A DNA stretch of 7,130 bases from an uncultured Fastidiosipila sp. (GTDB lineage: Bacteria; Bacillota; Clostridia; Saccharofermentanales; Fastidiosipilaceae), in assembly GCA_938014865.1 (NCBI GenBank), contig CALLQJ010000358.1, positions 1 through 7,130 of the forward strand, in the 5' to 3' direction. The notes beneath the pieces are model-generated. The model was not told where the DNA came from and ran no database searches. It was given only the letters and a program-made list of their open reading frames with translations. Shown here piece by piece: positions 1 to 5,378 of the stretch. How positions within the stretch are numbered: position 1 is the stretch's first letter; each line of letters starts with the position of its first letter. The position numbers and the translations under genes were made by a program.

Positions 1-861
1 GAAGTTTCGGACGTTGCGAACGCGATTCTTGACGGAACGGGTGCGATCATGCTTTCCGGTGAAACGGCCAGCGGCAAATATCCGACCGAGGCCGTGGCAA
101 TGATGCATAAGATAGCCACAGAAATTGAAAGTTCCGTGGACTATTGGGAAGTTTTCAGCTCGGAGCGTCACAGCTTTGTGCCTTCCGTTGCAACTGCTGT
201 CAGCCATGCCGGCGTGACGACCGCGATGGATCTGAATGCAAATGCGATTCTCTGCGTCACCTCTTCCGGCCGTACGGTCAGAATGCTTTCACGCTTCCGT
301 CCCCAGTGCCCGATCGTGGCGACGACTTACTCAAGCCGTACCCAGAGACAGCTTGCCTTGGCGTGGGGCGTACAGTGCTATCTGATTGACAAAACCAATT
401 CTTCTGATGAAATGTTCAAGATGACCGGCGATATCGCGGAAGAGAACGGCTTCGTCAATATCGGTGATCTTGTGGTCTTAATCGGCGGAACGCCGATCGG
501 CATGAGCGGCACGACCAATACAATGAAAGTCGAACATGTCGGAGAAGTTCTGGTAACGGGACGCGGGACCGGCAAATTCATGGAAGTCGGCGAAGTGGTG
601 GTTCTGCCGGACGACAGAAAAGACTATAAATGCCAGCTGCCGGCCAATCCGATTATGGTGGCCCGCAAATTCAACAGCTCGGATCTGCCGCTGATGCGTA
701 AGGCCAGTGCCATTATCTGCGAGGGCGAAGATTCCGATTACGCGGTAGAAGTGGCGACCATCCTGAATATTCCGGCAATCTCCCATGCGAAGAATGCGAC
801 CACGATCCTGAAGGACGGGATGACCGTTAATGTCGATCCGATGAAAGGCATTGTCAGCTGA
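1..861 (+). CDS. pyk: Pyruvate kinase, C-terminal part (5' partial)
   Basis: Pyruvate kinase transfers phosphate from phosphoenolpyruvate to ADP in the last step of glycolysis, in the cytoplasm. The reading frame is open from base 1, so the N-terminal half lies outside the window; 286 residues are present. Local residues 17-28 carry the family signature MLSGETASGKYP at the end of the TIM barrel. The C-terminal effector domain follows, with the phosphate-binding-type loop TSSGRT at local 87-92. From about local residue 175 to the end there is an extra domain resembling the phosphohistidine domain of PEP-utilising enzymes, as in Bacillus-type pyruvate kinases. Its active-site motif TSHAA reads DSDYA (local 244-248), so the histidine is replaced by Asp246. 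The near-invariant Asp before the barrel signature (DGTD) is Gly14 here. The gene ends in TGA 2 nt before the next start, which suggests co-transcription. Confidence 0.96.
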   Translation, partial: EVSDVANAILDGTGAIMLSGETASGKYPTEAVAMMHKIATEIESSVDYWEVFSSERHSFVPSVATAVSHAGVTTAMDLNANAILCVTSSGRTVRMLSRFRPQCPIVATTYSSRTQRQLALAWGVQCYLIDKTNSSDEMFKMTGDIAEENGFVNIGDLVVLIGGTPIGMSGTTNTMKVEHVGEVLVTGRGTGKFMEVGEVVVLPDDRKDYKCQLPANPIMVARKFNSSDLPLMRKASAIICEGEDSDYAVEVATILNIPAISHAKNATTILKDGMTVNVDPMKGIVS

Positions 862-863
862 TT

Positions 864-1280
864 ATGGCCCTTTTTTCGCAAAGAAATAAGAATAAAACTT
901 CCATAAGCGAAGTGACCGCGGACTGCCCCAAATGCGGGCGGTCTGCGGTTTTTACCTACGATGATAAACTGCCGCCTGCAGAAGAGCTGAAGTGCAGTTT
1001 TTGCGGGGCGGATCTCCGGCGCGAATTTTTGCATGAAGCTTTGGAGAAGCAGATCAGTCTGCATAAAGCAGCCCAGAAAAAACTGATTTGGTATTTGATC
1101 ACCGTGGTCTTTACCCTCTTTCTTCTGACCTACTATATGAGTACCCGAAGTCCCGCCGGCTGGATTTATTTTCTTCTGATACTCAATCTCGTCTTGCTTT
1201 TAGCCGGTATTGTACTGGCGCTGCGGAATAAACGCTATATCAGTGAGATCAAAAAGAAACAAAAACAATTTGACCTTTAA
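864..1280 (+). CDS. Zinc-ribbon membrane protein, function unknown
   Basis: A 138-residue protein that I cannot assign to a named family. Residues 21-24 (CPKC) and 44-47 (CSFC) form two CxxC knuckles 19 residues apart, the layout of a zinc ribbon. A charged, probably helical stretch follows at about 52-73. Two hydrophobic segments at about 74-91 and 99-120 are likely membrane helices joined by a short turn. The tail is very basic (KKKQKQ near the end). By the positive-inside rule both the zinc ribbon and the tail should face the cytoplasm. The ATG lies 2 nt after the pyruvate kinase stop with no good Shine-Dalgarno, so translation is probably coupled to that gene. A hairpin terminator follows about 85 nt downstream. 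Nothing visible ties it to glycolysis except position. Confidence 0.8.
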   Translation: MALFSQRNKNKTSISEVTADCPKCGRSAVFTYDDKLPPAEELKCSFCGADLRREFLHEALEKQISLHKAAQKKLIWYLITVVFTLFLLTYYMSTRSPAGWIYFLLILNLVLLLAGIVLALRNKRYISEIKKKQKQFDL

Positions 1281-1365
1281 ATCTCGCGAAATCCCCTCTG
1301 TACAGCGATTCCGGGGAATTCCCTATAAGAATTCATATATTGTTTTCAAAGCGTTGAGAAATAAG

Positions 1366-1388
1366 AAGCCGGCAGTTCAGCCGGCTTT
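1366..1388 (+). terminator. Hairpin terminator after pyk unit
   Basis: A perfect 8-bp stem, AAGCCGGC (1366-1373) with GCCGGCTT (1380-1387), closes a 6-nt loop. The T run is short (CTTTACT), so termination may be incomplete. It lies about 85 nt after the zinc-ribbon gene. Between them, GGGAATTCCC at 1314-1323 is a 10-bp palindrome with no assigned role. Confidence 0.6.
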
Positions 1389-1390
1389 AC

Positions 1391-1396
1391 TATAAT
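1391..1396 (+). promoter_or_regulatory. Candidate -10 box for the htrA-like gene
   Basis: A perfect TATAAT lies directly after the terminator stem and about 115 nt before the protease start. I see no match to TTGACA at 16-18 nt upstream, where the terminator stem sits, and no extended TG motif. The call rests on the -10 match and position alone. Confidence 0.3.
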
Positions 1397-1475
1397 GAAG
1401 ATACTTAAAGCTGTGAGCAGCAGCAATTTACCTAAAAGAAGATACTCGAAGCTGTAAACAGCGGTTTAGATAAAA
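1397..1475 (+). repeat. Two imperfect direct repeats with mini-hairpins
   Basis: Unit 1 (1397-1437) and unit 2 (1438-1475) both begin GAAGATACT, continue with AAGCTGT, and end TAAAA; they abut exactly. Each contains GCTG-NNNN-CAGC, a 4-bp stem with a four-base loop (TGAG in unit 1, TAAA in unit 2). A third partial copy, GAAGATAAAG, begins at 1490 just before the ribosome binding site. If transcription starts near 1403, the repeats fall in the 5' untranslated region of the protease gene. Confidence 0.55.
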
Positions 1476-1512
1476 GCTGAAAAATATTTGAAGATAAAGA
1501 GGGAGGTTATGC

Positions 1513-2643
1513 ATGTCGGTAAACAGGGAAGCGAATGCTGCGTGTAGGGCTGTAAAAAAGAAAACAACGGTGTTGACAGCGCTGCTTTCCGCAGCCGTTT
1601 TTTTACTGTCTTCCTGCGGTGTAACACAGTATATATTCAGAAATCACGCGAACGAGCCGGAAGAAACGCATGAGACAGAAACGGAAGAAACAAAGATCGT
1701 TGCCGAAATCTGTCCCGAAGCACAGCGCTGCGGTGAGCGGGAAAAGCATATGAATATTGCGGAGGCGGCCAAAAGAGAGGAAATTAAAGACGGACAAAAA
1801 CCGCTTTCCACGATGGAAATTGCCCAAACGGCCCAGCCGACGGTTGTTGCGATCAGTACGACGGGGCTGCGGGAAACCTTGTACGGCACCTTGGAATTTG
1901 AAAATGCCGGTTCCGGCGTCATTGTTTCCGCCGACGGTTATATCGTAACCAATAATCACGTAATTGCTAAGGCGAATCAGATAGACGTGGTTTTAGCCAG
2001 CGGGCAGAATTACCGGGCCGAACTGATCGGGACGGACCCGCATAATGATATCGCCGTTATTAAAATCAGTGAAAGCGATCTGCCGGCGGCGACCATCGGG
2101 AACTCCGATGATCTTTTAGTCGGGGAACTCGCCGTGGCGGTCGGCAATCCTTTAGGCGATCTGCAGGGAACGGTGACCGCGGGGATTGTTTCGTCGCTGG
2201 GACGTACTATGATTGTCGAAGGAGAAGACGGCGCTTTGGTCGAACTGCGGAATTTGATCCAGACGGATGCGGCCATCAATTCCGGAAATTCCGGCGGCGG
2301 CCTCTTTAATTCTTACGGCGAACTGATCGGCATCAATGTCGCGAAGGCCAGATCACAGCCGATGAGCGGCAACTTTGTTGAAGGTCTCGGCTTCGCTATT
2401 CCCTCTAATACGGCCACGCCGATCATAAACGCTTTGGTCAACGACGGCTATATTGCCGGACAGCCGAGTCTTAATATCCGCGGCAGCACGGTCACTGAGC
2501 AGATGGCGGCGTCTTATGCGTCCAAACTTGTGCCGGGTGTACTTGTGCATGAAATTGCACCGGGTTCAGCCGTTGCCGAGGCAGGTCTTGAGGTCGGCGA
2601 TATTATCATTGAGTTTGCCGATAAGCTGTGTACTTTGATTTAA
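1513..2643 (+). CDS. htrA: HtrA/DegP-like serine protease, lipoprotein, PDZ cut short
   Basis: A trypsin-like (S1C) envelope protease expected to degrade or refold damaged exported proteins. A basic N-terminus and hydrophobic segment (about 19-34) end in LSSC with Cys35, a lipobox. The mature protein would therefore be lipid-anchored outside the membrane rather than held by a transmembrane helix as in typical Gram-positive HtrA. A Glu/Thr-rich linker (about 47-60) with Cys67 and Cys73 follows. The protease domain (about 100-310) has the full triad: His149 in TNNHVI, Asp179 in HNDIAVI and Ser260 in GNSGG. A PDZ domain starts near 315 but stops at TAA after ADKLCTLI, roughly 35-40 residues early; the rest is encoded downstream in the same frame. 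The ATG at 1513 has GGGAGG (1501-1506) six bases upstream. The protease core is intact, so partial activity is possible. Confidence 0.9.
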   Translation: MSVNREANAACRAVKKKTTVLTALLSAAVFLLSSCGVTQYIFRNHANEPEETHETETEETKIVAEICPEAQRCGEREKHMNIAEAAKREEIKDGQKPLSTMEIAQTAQPTVVAISTTGLRETLYGTLEFENAGSGVIVSADGYIVTNNHVIAKANQIDVVLASGQNYRAELIGTDPHNDIAVIKISESDLPAATIGNSDDLLVGELAVAVGNPLGDLQGTVTAGIVSSLGRTMIVEGEDGALVELRNLIQTDAAINSGNSGGGLFNSYGELIGINVAKARSQPMSGNFVEGLGFAIPSNTATPIINALVNDGYIAGQPSLNIRGSTVTEQMAASYASKLVPGVLVHEIAPGSAVAEAGLEVGDIIIEFADKLCTLI

Positions 2644-2751
2644 TTGGTGATCAAGAATCGCCACAAAGCCGGCGAAAGCGTGGAGATGCGCGTTTACCGC
2701 AACGGCAAAACCTTTGATATGCGATTTGTACTTGATGAGTTAGCGCACTGA
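2644..2751 (+). pseudogene. Detached 3' end of the HtrA PDZ domain
   Basis: The 35 codons after the TAA at 2641-2643 continue in the same frame to TGA at 2749-2751. They encode LVIKNRHKAGESVEM and then YRNGK, the usual last strands of an HtrA PDZ domain. No start codon or ribosome binding site serves them. Bases 2625-2648 read in another frame give AVYFDLIG, which fits the expected PDZ sequence before VIKN better than the current frame. Two compensating small deletions are therefore more likely than a single nonsense change. Sequencing error is the main alternative. Confidence 0.7.
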
Positions 2752-2773
2752 TCATTCCTTGAATGTTTTTAAC

Positions 2774-2823
2774 AAAAGCACGGCTCCTGTTCCTGAAAAG
2801 GATCGGGGGCCGTGCTTTTCTTT
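2774..2823 (+). terminator. Strong intrinsic terminator after htrA
   Basis: Two 20-nt arms (2774-2793 and 2800-2819) pair with two G-U wobbles and one mismatch around the loop TGAAAA. The outer ten pairs, AAAAGCACGG with CCGTGCTTTT, are perfect. The U-rich end TTTTCTTT follows. It lies 22 nt after the distal TGA at 2749-2751, which supports 2751 as the ancestral end of the protease gene. Confidence 0.9.
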
Positions 2824-2842
2824 GGTCAGAGTGAATGATTTA

Positions 2843-2907
2843 TCGGGCAAAAAAGCCCGAGTACTTTGCAATTTCACGGAGAAATAAGCGAAATCACTCA
2901 GATTTCG
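2843..2907 (+). promoter_or_regulatory. Hairpin and dyad upstream of the araC-type gene
   Basis: TCGGGC (2843-2848) pairs perfectly with GCCCGA (2855-2860) around an A6 loop; no T run follows on the + strand. CGAAATC (2889-2895) and GATTTCG (2901-2907) form a perfect 7-bp inverted repeat with a 5-bp centre, a shape fitting an operator. I find no convincing -35/-10 pair nearby; TATATT at 2941-2946 is a weak -10 candidate. Confidence 0.35.
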
Positions 2908-2979
2908 TGCATATTTAAGTAGAAATGCGCGTTTTCAGCGTATATTCTCTTATTAGAGATGGGGTATCGCTTAATACGT

Positions 2980-2995
2980 GAGGAGCAGATGTGTG
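2980..2995 (+). promoter_or_regulatory. Ribosome binding site that sets a GTG start
   Basis: GAGGAG at 2980-2985 stands 7 nt before GTG 2993-2995. This favours that start over the in-frame GTG at 2978, which overlaps the binding site itself. The ATG at 2989 is in another frame. Confidence 0.65.
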
Positions 2996-3634
2996 AATCA
3001 GGAACTTCTAAAACGGCTTTCGCAAATAACGGAAGAAGAAGAGATGATCCTTGAGGGGAAAGGTCTGGACAAAAATATTTATACCGATCGCAAAGACTTT
3101 ATTATTGATTTTCATAAGATGAAAAATCAGCAGCAGCTTGTATCGGTAAGACCGCACACCCGCTTTACGGATTTTCCGGATCACCGCCATAACTATGTAG
3201 AAATGATCTATATGTGCCAAGGGTCCACAGAGCATCTCATCAACGGTGAGACGAAGATCGATTTAAAAGCCGGCGAACTCCTGCTTTTAAACCAGCACGT
3301 CTCACATGCCATCAAAAAAGCAGGGAAGGAAGACATCGGCGTCAACATTCTGGCACTGCCCGGATTTTTTGATTTTGCCGTTAGGCTTAGTTCCGAAAAA
3401 AGTGAGCTGAGTTCATTTCTGCTCAGCACCTTTTACACCGACCGCCGTGAACCGCTTTATATTCACTATAAGGTCAGTGATCTGCTGCCGGCGCAAAACC
3501 TGATTGAAAATCTTATCTGGTCTTTGCTTTTTGAACAGCAGGTGGATGAACAGATCAGCAAGCTGACGATGACGACCCTGCTGATGACCATCAGCCGTTA
3601 TTCGGAGCATACCTTAAGGGAGGCCGGTGATTAG
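2993..3634 (+). CDS. AraC-family regulator, sensor part (split by TAG)
   Basis: The 213-residue N-terminal part of an AraC-type transcription regulator. Residues about 50-150 form a cupin sensor domain: a His-rich strand FPDHRHNYVEMIY with His64, His66 and Glu70, then KAGELLLLNQHVSHAI. Such domains usually bind a sugar or related small ligand. Residues about 170-210 are helical and match the linker helix that precedes the DNA-binding domain. The frame then meets TAG (3632-3634), and the helix-turn-helix domain continues downstream in the same frame. Without readthrough this product has no DNA-binding domain. One base change (CAG to TAG) would explain the break. The position upstream of a sugar importer in the same direction suggests that importer as its target. 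Confidence 0.85.
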   Translation: MNQELLKRLSQITEEEEMILEGKGLDKNIYTDRKDFIIDFHKMKNQQQLVSVRPHTRFTDFPDHRHNYVEMIYMCQGSTEHLINGETKIDLKAGELLLLNQHVSHAIKKAGKEDIGVNILALPGFFDFAVRLSSEKSELSSFLLSTFYTDRREPLYIHYKVSDLLPAQNLIENLIWSLLFEQQVDEQISKLTMTTLLMTISRYSEHTLREAGD

Positions 3635-3640
3635 CAGCAT

Positions 3641-3994
3641 GTGGTCACGGCAGAAGCACTAAGCGAAGCGGAAGAGCATTATGCAGATCCCGATCTGGGG
3701 AGGATCGCCCGCAAGCACCATGTGTCCGTGGCCTATGTCAGTTCTTCGGTAAAAGAAAGAACCGGAAAGACGTTTACAGAGCATTTGCAGGCTAAGCGGC
3801 TGGAACTTGCTCGGGAACTTCTTTTAAGTACGACGCTGCCGGTCAAGGAGATTGCCGCCGTCGTGGGCTATAACAACACAAGTTACTTTTATACGCTTTT
3901 TAATCGTGAATATGCGATGACACCGAATGCATACCGCAAGAAGAACGAAGGAAAACAGACAAGTTCATCGCCTGTGAACATACAATTTGATTAA
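3641..3994 (+). CDS. AraC-family regulator, DNA-binding part (split by TAG)
   Basis: The HTH_18-type DNA-binding domain, in the same frame as the sensor part and separated from it only by TAG and two further codons. The first helix-turn-helix lies in DLGRIARKHHVSVAYVSSSV, with the usual KERTGKTF after it. The second lies in VKEIAAVVGY, followed by the AraC signature YFYTLFNREYAMTPNAYRKK. If made separately it would start at GTG 3641, giving 117 residues. The nearest Shine-Dalgarno-like site (GGGAGG, 3618-3623) is 17 nt away, which is too far, so re-initiation after the TAG or readthrough would be needed. An unbroken 2993-3994 gene would encode 333 residues, a normal length for this family. 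I regard it as the 3' half of one broken or recoded gene. Confidence 0.75.
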   Translation: MVTAEALSEAEEHYADPDLGRIARKHHVSVAYVSSSVKERTGKTFTEHLQAKRLELARELLLSTTLPVKEIAAVVGYNNTSYFYTLFNREYAMTPNAYRKKNEGKQTSSSPVNIQFD

Positions 3995-4082
3995 TCAAAG
4001 ATATTCTTTTGAAAATACAGGTTATTGTCATAGTGCATAATTAAGTGGTAAATTAAGACATAATAGTAAACGAAGCGGCAAT

Positions 4083-4099
4083 AATCATTAAAAATGATT
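4083..4099. promoter_or_regulatory. AT-rich 7-bp inverted repeat
   Basis: AATCATT (4083-4089) and AATGATT (4093-4099) are perfect inverted copies separated by AAA. The dyad ends about 50 bp before the candidate -35 box, where an activator could bind. AraC proteins more often use direct repeats, and AT-rich dyads are common by chance. Confidence 0.3.
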
Positions 4100-4151
4100 T
4101 AAAGTAAAGTTAAAAGAAGCGTAAGAATTTGTGAAAGTAACGGAACGCATT

Positions 4152-4180
4152 TTGAGACAAAGCAAATAAATGCAGACAAT
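4152..4180 (+). promoter_or_regulatory. Candidate promoter of the importer operon
   Basis: TTGAGA (5 of 6 to the sigma-A -35 box) at 4152-4157 and GACAAT (4 of 6 to the -10 box) at 4175-4180 are separated by 17 bp. Transcription would start near 4187, giving a leader of about 220 nt that contains all the RNA structures described next. A weaker alternative is TTGTCA (4025-4030) with TAAATT (4049-4054), 18 bp apart. Confidence 0.45.
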
Positions 4181-4254
4181 TTTAGGAAGAACTTTGCTCA
4201 ACTCAAGTGCTTGACGGCGGGACTGCCGCCCGGATTTCACAAAAGGACAGATCG

Positions 4255-4303
4255 GAACAAGTCTTGAACACAATATTCATATTTTAAGATCTTGTTCATG
4301 AAC
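4255..4303 (+). promoter_or_regulatory. Leader hairpin plus overlapping palindrome
   Basis: GAACAAG + TCTT (4255-4265) pairs with AAGA + CTTGTTC (4286-4297) over 11 pairs with one bulged T at 4290; the loop is 20 nt and AT-rich. The 3' arm overlaps GTTCATGAAC (4294-4303), a perfect 10-bp palindrome. The element could be an RNA hairpin or a DNA binding site. Confidence 0.45.
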
Positions 4304-4310
4304 TAATTTA

Positions 4311-4397
4311 CACGGAGCCTGGGGATTAGACCGATGACGACAGAAATTGCCGGGCCCTGTGAAAATAAATAAAACATAAGCCTGACTGTTGTCATTG
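4311..4397 (+). promoter_or_regulatory. Candidate H-type pseudoknot in the operon leader
   Basis: Stem 1 pairs CACGGAGCCTGG (4311-4322) with CCGGGCCCTGTG (4350-4361): nine Watson-Crick pairs, two G-U pairs and one mismatch. Stem 2 pairs CGATGACGACAG (4332-4343), in the loop of stem 1, with CTGTTGTCATTG (4386-4397): 12 unbroken pairs, two of them G-U. The loops are 9, 6 and 24 nt, and the 24-nt loop (4362-4385) is A-rich, as in pseudoknots with minor-groove contacts. Stem 2 ends 2 nt before AGGAGG, so folding could hide or expose the ribosome binding site. I see this pairing directly; the regulatory role and any ligand are inferred. The two stems could instead be alternatives. Confidence 0.5.
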
Positions 4398-4399
4398 AG

Positions 4400-4413
4400 A
4401 GGAGGAGACCTTG
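4400..4413 (+). promoter_or_regulatory. Ribosome binding site setting a TTG start
   Basis: AGGAGG (4400-4405) lies 5 nt before TTG 4411-4413, a near-ideal site paired with a weak start codon. No in-frame ATG upstream competes. The weak start under a structured leader suits control at translation. Confidence 0.75.
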
Positions 4414-5358
4414 AGTAAAAAGGATCCGTCTTTAGCTAAAGTTAAACCGAAGAAGATGCCTTTTCGTATTTATTTTAAAAGACACAAATGGCTGTATTTT
4501 CTTCTTCTCCCGGGGTTGATTTATTTCATTATGTTCCGCTATATGCCGATGGGCGGATTGGTGATAGCGTTTCAGGAGTACAGCCCTTTCCTCGGATTTA
4601 AAGGGAGCAAATTTGTCGGTTTAGATCAGTTCAGAAAATTTTTCAACACGCCGGATTTTCCGCGCCTCTTTAAGAACACGCTGGGCATCAGTCTGCTGCA
4701 GCTCTTGTTCTTTTTCCCGGCGCCGATTATCCTTTCGCTTCTGCTGAATGAAGTCCGGCATCAGGGGTACAAAAGAACGGTTCAGACCTTTATTTATATA
4801 CCGCACTTTATTTCCTGGGTTATCGTTGCCAGTTTGACGTATCAGCTCTTTAACGTCTCCGACGGGATCATCAATCAGATTATCGCCTCTGTAAGCGGAC
4901 ATAAAGTCGATATACTGTCCCGAAGCGACATGTTCTGGGGACTGATTGTCGGACAGGTCGTCTGGAAAGAAACCGGCTACGGCACCATTATTTTCCTGGC
5001 TGCCTTATCCGGCGTGGACCAGGAAATGTATGAAGCGGCTCGTATTGACGGGGCCAACCGCTGGCAGCTTTTGTGGTACATCACCTTGCCTGCTCTTAAA
5101 GGGGTCATCGTCATGATGCTGATCCTCAGAGTCGGCGGCCTCTTGAATACAGGCTATGAACAGATTTTCCTGATGAGAAATGACTTGAACGTTTCGGCCG
5201 CGGATGTCTTTGATACCTACATCTATACCCGAGGTATTGTGAACGGCAGATATTCATTCTCCGCCGCAGCGGGCATGTTTAAATCACTGATCGGCATGAT
5301 CATGGTGCTCAGTGCAAACTGGGTGGCCAAGAAGGCCGGCGAAACCGGAATCTACTGA
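4411..5358 (+). CDS. Sugar ABC transporter permease, LplB-type
   Basis: One of two membrane subunits of a carbohydrate importer of the CUT1 class, in the LplB branch that often handles oligosaccharides from plant or host glycans. A basic N-terminus (about 1-25) precedes the first membrane helix (LYFLLLPGLIYFIMF). The LplB-typical stretch PMGGLVIAFQEYSPFLG follows, and about five further hydrophobic segments run to the C-terminus. The EAA loop that docks on the ATPase is clear: EAARIDGA at 208-215, followed by the LP of TLPAL. The length of 315 residues is normal for the family. It is the first gene of the operon; the next permease starts 20 nt after its TGA. The substrate cannot be read from the sequence. 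Confidence 0.93.
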   Translation: MSKKDPSLAKVKPKKMPFRIYFKRHKWLYFLLLPGLIYFIMFRYMPMGGLVIAFQEYSPFLGFKGSKFVGLDQFRKFFNTPDFPRLFKNTLGISLLQLLFFFPAPIILSLLLNEVRHQGYKRTVQTFIYIPHFISWVIVASLTYQLFNVSDGIINQIIASVSGHKVDILSRSDMFWGLIVGQVVWKETGYGTIIFLAALSGVDQEMYEAARIDGANRWQLLWYITLPALKGVIVMMLILRVGGLLNTGYEQIFLMRNDLNVSAADVFDTYIYTRGIVNGRYSFSAAAGMFKSLIGMIMVLSANWVAKKAGETGIY

Positions 5359-5378
5359 GGAAAGGAGGCAGAAATAAA

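Larger units (their letters stand above)
3995..4410 (+). other. Long gene-free leader region before the importer operon
   Basis: 416 nt without a supportable gene. The first half is AT-rich with a small dyad (4083-4099) and a candidate promoter (4152-4180). The second half is rich in potential RNA structure. GGCGG (4216-4220) pairs with CCGCC (4226-4230); a longer hairpin lies at 4255-4297; a possible pseudoknot spans 4311-4397 and ends next to the ribosome binding site. I recognise no known riboswitch consensus here. No clear terminator follows the araC-type gene, so its transcript could run on into the operon. Confidence 0.7.

Noticed and set aside
1292..1317. TCCCC/GGGGA pairing after the zinc-ribbon gene
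   Set aside because: Only five pairs across a 16-nt loop and no T run; the hairpin at 1366-1388 is a much better terminator.
1397..1475. CRISPR-like repeats before htrA
   Set aside because: Only two diverged, directly abutting units with no spacers and no cas genes.
1603..1959. A 118-codon minus-strand frame opposite the HtrA N-terminus
   Set aside because: It is a shadow of a clearly coding + strand gene, with no start signals or recognisable motif.
3995..4012. AT-only hairpin after the araC-type gene as a terminator
   Set aside because: The stem is short, AT-only and bulged, has a 3-nt loop, and lacks a following T run.
4131..4169. A 12-codon GTG frame as a possible leader peptide
   Set aside because: There is no Shine-Dalgarno upstream, and it overlaps the candidate -35 box, so it would not be on the main transcript.
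3995..4410. A catabolite-response (cre) site in the leader region
   Set aside because: TGAAAG at 4132 starts like one, but the central CG and the second half are not at the right spacing.
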